NCBI GenBank assembly: GCA_021324415.1
Contig: JAJPJF010000115.1
Span: forward strand, 1-51,986
Reading direction: 5' to 3'
DNA length: 51,986 nucleotides
Source of the DNA: Nostocales cyanobacterium Centralia_MAG_434
GTDB lineage: Bacteria > Cyanobacteriota > Cyanobacteriia > Cyanobacteriales > Nostocaceae
The notes beneath the pieces were generated by a model that saw only the letters and a list, made by a program, of their open reading frames with translations, was not told the DNA's origin and did no database searches. Shown piece after piece: positions 15,638-25,500 of the stretch (positions are counted from its first letter, which is position 1; each line of letters opens with the position of its first letter). The position numbers and the translations under genes are program-made.

Positions 15638-17404
15638 TTAATCCAGTTCCTCATACAGGCGATCGCCCCGATACAACCGATAAGCAATGTGATAAGTTTG
15701 TGCTTGAGAACGCATTGTAGGCGCGTGAGCAGCTAGATAGCGAGCCACTGCAACTAGTATGTGAACACCATCTGGGGTTTGACCCAATAAAGAATACTGC
15801 CGAAAAGCAGCTTCTATTTCTTGAATCACGTGGAAGTCTCGGTTTTCTCGTAGCATCAATTTACCCAGCATAGCCATAAGTTGTTCTGCCTTACCGCCGC
15901 TGTAAAGATAATTAGCGACCAACTGACCTGCTTCGTTGACCTGTTGTTGACGATCCAACAACTCCGGTAGTTGGTTCAGCAGTTTTTGTGGATTTGCAAC
16001 TGAGGATGAAGGTTCTGGCAGTCGTGCTGGTGGCACATTCAAAAATCGGTTGAGATACACACTCATTGCTGCATCGAAAACACCTCGGAGTAACTCTGGT
16101 GAAGACACTCGCCGTAACCCTTGATGCACTGCATTGGAGAAGGTGAACGGGTGGTGCGCTGTGTCCCAATCGCCGTGCTCATTGTTAGTGTGAAATCGAG
16201 CCACACGGAGGGCTGCAGTATAAGTCACTACTTCAGCTATCTGTTGTGGAGTACAACCTTCCTTCAAAGCAGCCAAAAGTCCATCAGCTATTGCTTGAGC
16301 ATTCTCCCCTAATAAGATAGGAATCAACTGATCTCGACCTGACCAAGTTCCCCACAGTGCTTTTCCCTGCTCTAGGGTAGCGGGCAACTCAGCAAAGGCA
16401 GATTCTAGAATTGCTACTAAATCCACTGGGTACCGCCAAGAACTAGACTCTTCCATACGGGAAGCATTCGCTAGCCCAGACACAAGACTTGCCAGAACTG
16501 TTTCCGCACTGTGCCAATCTACAGTATCCAGTGCTTCTAATGCCTTATTGATAAAATCAACTGTATGACCACCGTCAATGTAGCGGTGATCAGTGGCAGC
16601 GGTAAACAGCATATCAGCAATTTGCTGCCTTGCTGCACCCATCCGAATGGCAGACACTAAACAGCGTTCTGCTGCTTCACTATCCCGCCGCTCAATAAAC
16701 TGACGAAACCAACCTTTGAGGGTGTCTAGGTCAACACTTGAATTGGGTAATGGGTGAACAACAAAGTGCGGTGGCGCACCAGCACTATCACGGGCAACTG
16801 CTGACAGTCCCTGATACAGCGCACTAGATCTGTCTTCTGGATCTAAAAAGGGCAGTAAGTTCATCATACAGGTGTGGATAGTTAACCCTGTACTCCACCC
16901 TTCCTTGTTGTAACGCGTTCCAAATTCGAGTCCTATTTGGAAAGGTTCAGTAGGGTCTGCCCCCAAATCTAGCAACGCAATCACGGATTTGGCTATGACC
17001 AAGGAAATGCCTTGTTCTAAACCATCAGCAAGCCGCTGGCGTGCTTGGGTATGAGCATCAACCTGAGGAGCTAGATTTATCCATACTTCTCCATCCCTAA
17101 TTTCTACAGGAAAAGCCCGCACATCATCTGCCCAAGAATCGAATGTTCCCCCACTGGCAAGGTCGAAGCGTGCATAATGCCAGGGACAAGTGACAATTCC
17201 ATCTTTACAAGTGCTGCCTTGTAGAGGAAAGCCCATGTGAGGACAACGGTTATCTATTGCATAAACTCTGTTATCGGAGTAGAACAGGACTATTGTATGT
17301 TTTGCGAGCCGAATCAATAAACTGCCTGCTCGCTGAACATCCGCAACAGCAGCAGCACGAACATAGTTGTCTGTATGTGTTGAGGCATCAGTTATTTGAG
17401 TCAT
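15638..17404 (-). CDS. Rieske [2Fe-2S] protein with a large helical, His-rich C-terminal region
   Basis: A 588-aa protein. The N-terminal ~105 residues form a Rieske ferredoxin-like domain: C54-P-H56 and C73-P-W-H76 are the four cluster ligands. The remaining ~480 residues are almost all helical, without membrane segments. They include the conserved-looking histidine motifs 'TDHRYIDGGHTVDF' (~270) and 'ARFHTNNEHGDWDTAHHPF' (~405), which could bind a metal. This is not the alpha subunit of a ring-hydroxylating oxygenase (no 2-His-Asp non-haem iron domain of that type). Its substrate is unknown; it probably passes electrons to a redox or metal site in the C-terminal part. The start ATG is at 17404. 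Confidence 0.8.
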   Translation of the reverse strand: MTQITDASTHTDNYVRAAAVADVQRAGSLLIRLAKHTIVLFYSDNRVYAIDNRCPHMGFPLQGSTCKDGIVTCPWHYARFDLASGGTFDSWADDVRAFPVEIRDGEVWINLAPQVDAHTQARQRLADGLEQGISLVIAKSVIALLDLGADPTEPFQIGLEFGTRYNKEGWSTGLTIHTCMMNLLPFLDPEDRSSALYQGLSAVARDSAGAPPHFVVHPLPNSSVDLDTLKGWFRQFIERRDSEAAERCLVSAIRMGAARQQIADMLFTAATDHRYIDGGHTVDFINKALEALDTVDWHSAETVLASLVSGLANASRMEESSSWRYPVDLVAILESAFAELPATLEQGKALWGTWSGRDQLIPILLGENAQAIADGLLAALKEGCTPQQIAEVVTYTAALRVARFHTNNEHGDWDTAHHPFTFSNAVHQGLRRVSSPELLRGVFDAAMSVYLNRFLNVPPARLPEPSSSVANPQKLLNQLPELLDRQQQVNEAGQLVANYLYSGGKAEQLMAMLGKLMLRENRDFHVIQEIEAAFRQYSLLGQTPDGVHILVAVARYLAAHAPTMRSQAQTYHIAYRLYRGDRLYEELD

Positions 17405-17630
17405 ATCAGCTTTATCAAAAAGTGGAGTATGTATTAAATGAGAAACACTCCTATTTCTTACTCTGCCGAACTTTTAAACTTTTGAGTTGGTATCAACCCT
17501 AATTTTTGTAAACTTGCGTTTGTGATGCGTTGATGTCTTATTAAATCTAGAATTGCTGTAATTTAACGCTCCCTTACCATCCAATTAATATGTTTGATTT
17601 AGACTCATTGCTACCCTAACGAATTGAAGC

Positions 17631-17945
17631 ATGGGAAGTGAAGTAAAGATGTCTAAATATGAATGGGGAAGCAAGCTACTAACAATACTAAATACAGTTG
17701 GCACTCTTTTCAAGAGTGAAAGAAGGCGGAAACAACCAGCAATTGCAAATAGAAATAGCAGAATTCAATTGATAAAAATCAAGAAAAGAGGCATACTTTG
17801 GGCTGACCTGCCATTGGCTTTGGTTGTCGTGATTGCAGGCAGTATGGTGTCCAAAGCAGGTGCGATTTTTCCAGAGTCTGTTAAGGTGGGACGCCAACCT
17901 AATGGCTCTGTGTCTACGGCGAGTATGCTAACCAACTCACCCTAG
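17631..17945 (+). pseudogene. Short ORF, probably the broken remnant of an exported/membrane protein
   Basis: A 104-aa frame with a basic N-terminus and a hydrophobic segment (~68-85: WADLPLALVVVIAGSMV). After the stop at 17943-17945, a shifted frame continues in protein-like composition (ANQLTLAEGATGQFGN...) into the IS605-type end at 18064. This suggests a gene disrupted by a frameshift and a mobile element. I recognise no family. It may be merely a chance ORF. Confidence 0.3.
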
Positions 17946-18034
17946 CAGAAGGTGCGACAGGCCAATTTGGTAACTGGATTGACTGGTACAAAGATGCATT
18001 GATTTTAGAAGGCAAGCAGACAGGCAATCTTCAT

Positions 18035-18076
18035 CTCCCGGTATCTTCAAAGAACATAACGCTGGGAGTATGTCAC
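18035..18076 (+). mobile_element. Orphan IS200/IS605-type right end
   Basis: The 13-mer GGGAGTATGTCAC (18064-18076) is identical to the terminus at 166-178. It is also preceded by a palindrome arm, CTCCC (18035-18039) with GGGAG (18064-18068). No tnpB motif precedes it. It is therefore either the scar of a decayed element or the end of a non-autonomous derivative. Confidence 0.5.
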
Positions 18077-18221
18077 AACAAGAGAAAAAGAACCTCATAG
18101 CTTCGTGATTTAAATTCGCGGTTTGCCCAATTGGAATGCGCCCTATCTTTGTCCTAAGGAAGAAGATTTGTATTCGAATTTGGTTTAAACTATCTACATT
18201 ATGGTACAGAAATAAGTGTAG

Positions 18222-18860
18222 ATGACAAAAGTTGAGCGGGAATCCATTAACTTCAAGCTACCCAAACCCTTGACAGCAGCGCTTAGGGCAAAGGCTCGTC
18301 AACTGAACACCACCGCCACCGATTTAGTTATCCAGGGTCTACACCATGTTTTGGGTAAGGCATATGACGACGGTTCAGACAACAGCATAAAGAACATTCT
18401 GCACGACCTCATTACCCGTATCGAGGCACTCGAAGAAAATAGTACAGAAAGTGCTATGGAAACTCGCTTAGACTACCTGGAAACTCAATTGAATTATCTG
18501 GAAAGCCGTCTAGATAGACGACAAGAAAATGGTGTAAAAGATATCGAACCATTGGAGGAGCAACTTGAAGCACTCACAACACGAATAGCACAACTCGAAG
18601 GAGCTATTTCAATACTTGGACAACGGCAACAAGCAGCTCCCACAAGACGGCAAGCTTTCACCTACCACCCACCACAGCTAGAACTTCAACCATTCACCGA
18701 GGAAAATCTAGCGAAAAGACTAGCATCTTCTGCCACAACTATACGTAACCACCGGGCAACCAAAAGTCCTAAAGAATTTGAGTCGTGGTGTCGCCAGCGT
18801 GATCCCGGTGGTTTGGCGTGGCGCTACCAGAAAGATGGACTTTATCATCCGGTGAAATAG
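18222..18860 (+). CDS. RHH-type DNA-binding protein with coiled coil
   Basis: A 212-aa protein. Residues ~1-48 (ESINFKLPKPLTAALRAKARQLNTTATDLVIQGL) have the strand-helix-helix pattern of CopG/Arc ribbon-helix-helix proteins. Residues ~60-140 form a leucine-heptad coiled coil (LEENSTESAMETRLDYLETQLNYLESRLD). The C-terminal ~50 residues (LAKRLASSATTIRNHRATKS...WCRQRDPGGLAWRYQKDGLYHPV) look like a second small helix-turn-helix module, as seen in cyanobacterial plasmid/transposon accessory proteins. The target is unknown. It lies just after a mobile-element scar, so transfer is possible. Confidence 0.6.
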   Translation: MTKVERESINFKLPKPLTAALRAKARQLNTTATDLVIQGLHHVLGKAYDDGSDNSIKNILHDLITRIEALEENSTESAMETRLDYLETQLNYLESRLDRRQENGVKDIEPLEEQLEALTTRIAQLEGAISILGQRQQAAPTRRQAFTYHPPQLELQPFTEENLAKRLASSATTIRNHRATKSPKEFESWCRQRDPGGLAWRYQKDGLYHPVK

Positions 18861-18902
18861 ATTGACTCTTAATACTGTGTTGCAACTTTAGGGAAATAAA
18901 TA

Positions 18903-18933
18903 ATTGCCACCCTAGTAAACAGAAGGTGGCAAT
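18903..18933 (+). terminator. Stem-loop after the RHH/coiled-coil gene
   Basis: ATTGCCACC (18903-18911) and GGTGGCAAT (18925-18933) form a perfect 9-bp stem with a 13-nt loop, 42 bp after the stop codon. There is no T-run, so it may be a weak terminator or a 3' end-stabilising hairpin. Confidence 0.4.
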
Positions 18934-19342
18934 GTAAGTTAATTAGCCTGTTTTGTGCAAATCTTACGTTGATATTATTTTGACAAAAACACCCTTCAGT
19001 ATGATTTGTTAGTAAGTTGTATTGTGCTGATTAACACAAATATTCTTTACGGAATTGCTGAAATAAGGTTTCAGTGGAATGCTCAAACACAGTAAAATGC
19101 CACCTCCATTTAAGGACGTGACAGTTAATGAGACTATGCTCTCATTTAAGTTGATAATTCTGAGGTAATTCTGAAAATCTCAATATGAAGACTACACCAA
19201 GTGAAAAGTATGTATTGCCCATCAATTATTTAACTGTTATTAACTTACTCCAGCTCACTGTAGTCATTTTTGGCAATTTGGCTAATCATTCCCGGACCAA
19301 AAGGATAGATTGGTGCGGTAAATCGTCATGCTATCACGGTTA

Positions 19343-19366
19343 CCCCAGAGTGATCTCTGGGGTTTT
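19343..19366 (+). terminator. Intrinsic terminator reading plus strand
   Basis: CCCCAGAG (19343-19350), loop TGAT, CTCTGGGG (19355-19362), then TTTT. This is a strong GC-rich 8-bp hairpin with a T-run. The nearest plus-strand gene ends nearly 500 bp upstream, after a different stem-loop. The terminator therefore either serves a small RNA or leader transcript in 18934-19342, or acts against the converging DUF99 gene that ends 17 bp away. Confidence 0.7.
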
Positions 19367-19382
19367 GCTCTAGGTTATCGTT

Positions 19383-19970
19383 CTAGGCTGAACTTCCACT
19401 TTCTCCTTGAATGACTGCTGCTGCTATCAAATGTGATAGACGTAAAGCTTCTGGCACTTTGCCGCAGTCGGTTAAACGTTGCAGTACAAGAGCTACCACG
19501 TCAGGTTCTTCACCACTCACTTGGAAGACAAAGGGTGGAGATTCATAAATTGTACCTGCAAGTTTCAGTAACTCCAGCCGATACTGGAAATGTGGCAGGC
19601 GACTCATAGCTTCTTTAACAGCAACTAAATCAGGCTGACGACGCATAACAGCAACACAGGGTAGCTGAAGCCGAGAAGCTAACTCTTGTAGATTAACGAG
19701 ATTAAATCCACCAAACCCAATCCCATCAAGTAACACAATATGTAGCTGTGGTAGAAACTTGCTGCCAATTAATAACTTACAAATGGCATCTGTCGCGTCT
19801 AACCCATCTTGCTGTATCTGTCCCCACACCATACCTTCAAACCGCGTTCCAGCACACACTACTCCCGCTATATGCACCTTGCTACTACCAGCACCCCGAA
19901 TAAAGGGAGCATCATCAAAACCAATAACGCGAATAGTACGCTTAAGTTTAACTAGAGATGCCAGTTTCAT
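19383..19970 (-). CDS. DUF99 family protein (endonuclease V-like fold)
   Basis: A 195-aa protein close to the family's usual length. The hallmark N-terminal 'RVIGFDDAPF' and the central 'GMVWGQIQQDGLDATD' and 'IVLLDGIGFGGFNLVNLQELA' are typical of DUF99, a family structurally related to endonuclease V and common in archaea and some cyanobacteria. The biochemical role is not established. The start ATG at 19970 is divergent from the flavodiiron gene at 20230. Confidence 0.82.
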   Translation of the reverse strand: MKLASLVKLKRTIRVIGFDDAPFIRGAGSSKVHIAGVVCAGTRFEGMVWGQIQQDGLDATDAICKLLIGSKFLPQLHIVLLDGIGFGGFNLVNLQELASRLQLPCVAVMRRQPDLVAVKEAMSRLPHFQYRLELLKLAGTIYESPPFVFQVSGEEPDVVALVLQRLTDCGKVPEALRLSHLIAAAVIQGESGSSA

Positions 19971-20040
19971 TCGTAGTAGTTTCCTTTATGGATTGCATTT
20001 TTTTAGCAAACATGTATGTTCAAAAATAAATTTTATTGAT

Positions 20041-20046
20041 ATAATT
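20041..20046 (+). promoter_or_regulatory. Possible -10 element for the flavodiiron gene
   Basis: TATAAT occurs in the AT-rich divergent spacer, 184 bp before the ATG at 20230. The -35 region is not convincing, and no NtcA-type GTA-N8-TAC site was seen. Confidence 0.25.
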
Positions 20047-20229
20047 TCTTTATTTTAAAAAAGAGTTTAAATAACACTTTATAAGTAAGAAAATATTCTA
20101 GAAAACAGAATTTTTCGATACAAAGTGAATTTCAGGAAAAATAAAGTTTTTAACAACTTTACAAAAATAATTGTGAGCAAAATAAAAACAGAAAAGAAGA
20201 TTGATTAAAATCTGCAAGGGAGACGACTA

Positions 20230-20631
20230 ATGGTAGCTCTCACAGAGAATACCCAAAAACGCCTATCTATACAAACTGTAGAAATAGCTCCTAATACAAC
20301 GGCGATTCGCTCTCTTGACTGGGACCGCGATCGCTTCGACATTGAGTTTGGACTACAAAACGGTACAACCTATAACTCATATCTAATTAAAGGTGACCGG
20401 ATCGCTTTAGTTGATACAGCTCACGTTAAGTTCCGCGAACTGTATTTAGAGACGCTCAAAAGCCTCGTCAATCCGAAGGCAATCGATTATGTTATTGTCA
20501 GCCACACAGAGCCAGACCACAGTGGCTTGGTTGAAGAGGTTCTCCAATTAGCTCCTAGAGCCACTGTTTTAGCGTCAAAAGTTGCACTTCAATTTTTAGA
20601 AAATCTAGTTCAAATCACATTTATAGTGTAA
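20230..20631 (+). pseudogene. flv3: Flv3-type flavodiiron protein, N-terminal fragment interrupted by recombinase element
   Basis: The first ~128 codons match cyanobacterial diflavin flavodiiron proteins (Mehler-type O2 reduction to water): SLDWDRDRFDIEFGLQNG, the NSYLI segment, and the di-iron ligand motif SHTEPDHSGL. Intact family members are about 570-580 aa, with beta-lactamase-like, flavodoxin and flavin-reductase domains. Here the sequence departs from the family right after ALQFLENLV (about 20611) and ends after a few foreign codons (QITFIV). A good RBS (AAGGGAG) precedes the ATG, so the gene was or is expressed. A serine recombinase starts 35 bp downstream. Reconstitution by excision is possible, with the 3' part outside this window. 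Confidence 0.85.
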
Positions 20632-20666
20632 AGTAAATTCTATAATCGTTATATGGCTTATGTTGT
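20611..20666 (+). mobile_element. Left border of a putative flv-interrupting element
   Basis: The flavodiiron reading frame loses similarity near 20611 (…GAAAATCTAGTTCA|AATC), where family members continue with a HQPF-like segment. The attachment core must overlap this point. The matching direct repeat and the 3' part of flv were not found downstream in the window, so the other border is outside it. The border position is accurate only to a few bases. Confidence 0.6.
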
Positions 20667-22256
20667 ATGGATTCTACCGATTCTGAGTCTTGGGGCTATG
20701 CGAGGGTATCGACCGACGAGCAAGCACAGGACAAAGATGCACTCATCAAGCAAATGCAGAGGTTGAGAGATGCTGGTGCTAATAAAATCTTCTTTGATAT
20801 CGACAAACGTACCAAGCATGACCGTAAAGGTCTGCTTAACTTAATCAAAGCAGTCCAAGAACTGCCGATTAACCACAATATTAGATTTTTAAAATTTACT
20901 CGATTAGATAGAGTTGCAGCATCGCAAGTCATTTTTTACAAACTTATAAGCGAACTTCAAAAGAAAAAAATTAAACCCATTGCACTCGATGACCCATTCG
21001 ACTTGGATTCAGTTGGAGGGGAACTGACGGTTGATATTCGCTTAGATGTAGCCAAGCATGAAGTTAAAATGCTTGGCTTGCGAATTCGTAAGGAACGGGA
21101 ACTCCGGCGTAAAGAAAAGAAGAGTCATTTTTATGCACCGTTTGGCTACAAAATTGAAGCAGACAAATACATCTTTAATAACGACCCATGCATTTGTCTC
21201 CTTGCAAATAAGGAAGAGTTGTCAGTAGTTGAAGTTGCACAACTGATATTAAAAATATTTTATGAGGTCGGTAGCTGTACACAGACAGCGAAGAAATTAA
21301 ATGAGTTTTTTGGGATTAGTTCAAAATGTTCTGAAAAATATGTTAGGAAATCAGGTAACTACTTACTTGATGAAAACGATACACTTACTCAAACAACACT
21401 AAATAAGAAAGTAGATGAAAAGTCTAATGCTGGGCTACGTTACCCATTCTCAGGTCTGAGATGGACTACCACTGGGATTCGAGATTGGTTAACTAATCCG
21501 GTGCTGGCAGGTGGCACTCCTTATGACACAGTTAAGGAAAATGGCTACAAAAAGTCGTTTGATGAGATCAAAGTTTTTTGGAATACACACGATAATCAAG
21601 CATTAATTACATTTCAACAGCACCAAGAAATTAAAGAAATTATCCGTAGTAATCGAAAGAATGCATGGGCCTCACATGGTGATCGCGATCCACAAAAACT
21701 TAATATCTTCCAAGGTTTGATATTCTGTGCAAAATGCAATGCTAAGTTTGTCAAAGTTTCGACCTATCAGTCTCGAAGAGATAGCAAGTTTAAATCATAT
21801 TACCAATGCACCTACTATCTAAAAAGTGGTATGTGCCAGCAGAAAACTGCTATTACCAACTTTGACCTGGAAGACCAAATTATTGACTTTCTCGTTCAGG
21901 AGGCAGAACGCCTTGCTGTACTGGGAGAACCAGCCAATATAACAGTCACAGAAAGCAAGGAATTACTGGAGTTGCGATCGCAACTTCAAGCGCTTGAATC
22001 TATTCCAGGCAATAACCCTGCTATTGAGACGGCTAAGGAAGGACTGCGCCTACAAATTAGTGAGTGGGTTAATAGTGGGGAACGGAGCAACCAGGCGATG
22101 CTTATCAGTCGAGAAAGAATTTTAGCTGCATTCAGCAACAGGAATTTTTGGAAAGGGATACAAAACCCTGTGGATAAAAAACGCCTGTTACGTGAATGCA
22201 TTATTTGCGCGGTTGTGGATGAAGGGAAAGTGGTAGAGGTAAGGCTGCGAATTTAG
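20667..22256 (+). CDS. Large serine recombinase, XisF-like
   Basis: A 529-aa protein. The resolvase catalytic domain (~8-150) opens with WGYARVSTDEQAQD, which carries the nucleophilic Ser; 'FLKFTRLDRVAAS' supplies the conserved Arg motif. It is followed by a recombinase domain (~165-330), a zinc ribbon with CAKCNAKF ... YYQCTYY...GMCQQ (~350-400), and a C-terminal coiled coil (~420-470). This is the layout of phage-type large serine integrases and of the heterocyst excisase XisF, to which the N-terminus is strikingly similar. It sits at the very edge of the break in flv, facing inward, as excision-element recombinases do. Excision would also normally need accessory factors (XisH/XisI-like), which I do not see. 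Confidence 0.87.
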   Translation: MDSTDSESWGYARVSTDEQAQDKDALIKQMQRLRDAGANKIFFDIDKRTKHDRKGLLNLIKAVQELPINHNIRFLKFTRLDRVAASQVIFYKLISELQKKKIKPIALDDPFDLDSVGGELTVDIRLDVAKHEVKMLGLRIRKERELRRKEKKSHFYAPFGYKIEADKYIFNNDPCICLLANKEELSVVEVAQLILKIFYEVGSCTQTAKKLNEFFGISSKCSEKYVRKSGNYLLDENDTLTQTTLNKKVDEKSNAGLRYPFSGLRWTTTGIRDWLTNPVLAGGTPYDTVKENGYKKSFDEIKVFWNTHDNQALITFQQHQEIKEIIRSNRKNAWASHGDRDPQKLNIFQGLIFCAKCNAKFVKVSTYQSRRDSKFKSYYQCTYYLKSGMCQQKTAITNFDLEDQIIDFLVQEAERLAVLGEPANITVTESKELLELRSQLQALESIPGNNPAIETAKEGLRLQISEWVNSGERSNQAMLISRERILAAFSNRNFWKGIQNPVDKKRLLRECIICAVVDEGKVVEVRLRI

Positions 22257-22526
22257 TGGACTTCTTTTGTTCTTCTGCTACTTGTCGTGCTTCATGGTCG
22301 CATACTAAACGTGCAATCAACTCTGCAACCGATTCCACCCCTTCATGAGCATTGTGCATAGAACTCAACCAAGACTTACAACTTAAAAATAAACATTTGT
22401 CAAAAGACGTGCAGTAGCCTAAGGCGCGATCGCACGGTATGAAAATGTTCTGCGCAAGCCAAATGCTGAAGGTTGTTGTTTAATTTTTAATTTTCCATTG
22501 GCAAAAAAGCTATGTGGCGATCGCAC
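22257..22526. other. Spacer between recombinase and NRPS, possible coding remnant
   Basis: On the minus strand a frame overlapping the recombinase 3' end reads MHNAHEGVESVAELIARLVCD and can be extended upstream without a stop for some 25 codons. Its composition is protein-like, but I recognise no family. It contains two HIP1-like octamers. It is treated as unassigned. Confidence 0.25.
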
Positions 22527-25500
22527 TTATTCCAGAGATGATAATTTCATTCGCCGACTCTCGCGTGACAGTGGTACTAAAGCTGGGGCTTGACTTTGAA
22601 TTTGGCTTGCTTTGAAGCTTTCTACCACTTGAGATAATTTTGCTATTGTCGGTGCTTCAAATATAGTATGTAACGGTAACTCTAGATGTAAACTGTCACG
22701 CACTCTAGAGATAAACTGAGTTGCCAGTAAGGAATGACCTCCTAATTCAAAGAAATTGTCGTGAATTCCGACTTGCTTAAGTCCCAGAACTTCAGCAAAG
22801 ATTTTGACTAGCATTTCTTCAATAGGAGTTCGAGGTGCAGCATAAGTTCCTGCCCATTCTAACTTTCCTAACTCGACCTTAGGTAAAGCGCGGCGATCTA
22901 CTTTACCATTAGCTGTCAGAGGTAGGGCATCTAGCACAACGAAAGTAGATGGAATCATGTAGTCTGGCAGTCGTTGGGCAAGATAAGTCTGAAGCTGAGG
23001 CACTAACTTACGGGCTGCTTTCATTTGTAGGGGATTATTAGCATAAGATTGCCAAGAACGCAAGTGCATCTTCCGTGAAAAATTAATTTTCTTATCTACG
23101 GCTTCTTGACTGACAAAAACAACATCATACCGCCCTTCACAATTTGAAGCTGACCAGCTAATATCAACTTTGTAAGCCAATTGATGAGCCAGCGTATACC
23201 AATCCTCTGGATCTACTCCCAAATTATCGAACTCTTGCAATGCTTTACGCATCTGAGCAACTGTTCTCAAATTTTCTGCACTCGATAGCCATTCTGCGGT
23301 TTTCACTGCTGCCATGACTCGCGCATTTGGTACATTGGTAATACCTAAAACCTTTGGTTGGTTCTCAATCAAAAACTGATGCACTCGTGAGACTGTTAAA
23401 TTATCGTCGTGCCAGTCGAACAATGAATCATCTTCAATATTATTAATAGTATGATTAACACTTTCACCACCGATGTGAAGAATCACATTGTAACGAAACT
23501 GAGTTAATTCATTGCGATCGCCTCCCCGCATCAGTTGAATTTGTACATCGCTAATCTGGGGAAAATGCTGCACAAGTGCATGGAAAAAAGCTGGATCAAT
23601 GACTAACTCTGTTTCTTGAAAAATTTGCGTTTGTACACGTTGCCGCAACTCCTCGCATGTCAAGGAAGACTCAGCTTGATACAGTTGTACTGAGGCATGA
23701 AATGCTGATAAAAGTGGCAGACTACGCACATCTCCTATGAAGATAAAACCGCCAGGAGCAGTTGCCCGTAAAGCACCTTCTAAGACGCGAATCAGATAAT
23801 CAATACTGGGAAAATATTGCACAACTGAGTTGAGAATCACTGTATCAAAAGCTGCTTCTTCTATTTCCTCAAAATCAGTAGCCATCTTTTGATACAGCTT
23901 TACCTGTGGCACTTCTTGCTTGGTCAACTGCTGTTGAATGTAGTTAAGTGAAGTAGGTGAAAAATCAGTCCCACAATATTTAGTACAGTGAGGAGCAATT
24001 CTGAACAGCATCAGACCTGTTCCACAACCAATCTCTAGTACTTGTTTAGGTTGTAAAGCCAGAATTTGTGCCACTTGGTTGTTAACCCACGCGCGCATTT
24101 GTTCTGGTGGAATCGGCTGATTTGTGAAACTACTATTCCAACCCACAATATTAAATGTTGAATCTAAGTCAGTGCCTGGTTGCTTGTAAGTCTCGTTGTA
24201 TACCATCTGCCATTGCAAAACCTGCTCATTCTCATTCTGCAATTGCATATTATCCTGGTCACTGATGTATCCAGCGTTCAGCGCTATGTATGCAACTAGA
24301 AGCTTTTGCTCTGCATCCTCATGTGTGATCACTATAGTTTGCTGCACAGATGGATGCTGACTCAACACAGCTTCAATTTCTCCCAACTCAATTCGGTAAC
24401 CGCGAATTTTGACCTGTTGATCAAGACGACCTAAAAAATCAATGTTACCATCTAGTCGATAGCGGGCTAAGTCTCCAGTCTTGTAAAGCCTTGAATTTGA
24501 TTTGTCGTTGAAAGGATGAGAGATAAATTTTTCCTTTGTTAAATCCAGACGGTTTAAATAACCTCGTGCTAGTCCATCTCCACTGATGTACAACTCACCC
24601 GGAATACCAATTGGTACAGGTTGTAAATGTTGATCAAGTATGTATATCTGCGTGTTGGCGATCGCCTGACCAATTGTAGGTGCTATAAAAGAGGGGTTGA
24701 AGGAATCCTGACAATTGCTTACAGGAACGTAACCAGATGTGGTAACTACTGTATTCTCAGTAGGCCCATAATTATTCACTACCTGGAAAGGATGAGACGC
24801 TGAAGGGTATTGTTTGAGTTGGTCACCACCTGTGAGTAACACTCGCAAAGCTGCATTATCAGGCCAATCTAATAATAATAATTTCTCTGCTAAAGGTGTG
24901 GGAACAAAACTCATGGTGATTGCTTTTGAAACTAAACAATCTTGTAACTGTTCAGGCGATCGCCTAGTTTCATCATCAATAAAATAAATGCTTGCACCAG
25001 CGCTAAGATAGGGAAAGATTTCCCAATTGCAAGCATCAAAGGCAATTCCAGCCAGCTGTGTTGCTCGCTCAAAGGGTGAAACTTTAAATGCTTTTTGGTG
25101 CCAAAAGACCAGATTTAACAAACTTCTATGTTCTATTTGAACTCCTTTAGGCTGACCAGTTGAGCCAGAGGTGTAAACGACATAAGCAAGGTTATCTGGT
25201 TGAATATTGCTTGTAGGATTACTTTCAATTTCTTGAGAAAGAATTTCCCAATCTTGATTTAAATAAACGACTTGTAAATTTGGGTTCCCAATACTCGTCA
25301 TCCATTGCTTATGGGCTAGTAAGACTGAAACTTGAGCATCTTCTAGCATAAAGTTTAAACGCTCAGATGGATAACTTGGATCTAAAAGCATATAAGCTCC
25401 ACCAGCTTTGAGGATGCCCAACATCCCGATAACCATCTCAAAAGAGGGTTTGACACAAAGTCCTACTAAAACTTCGTTTCTGACTCCTAACTTGATGAGA

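Noticed and set aside
19185-19373. 62-aa plus-strand ORF
   Set aside because: It runs through a clear terminator hairpin and shows no family features.
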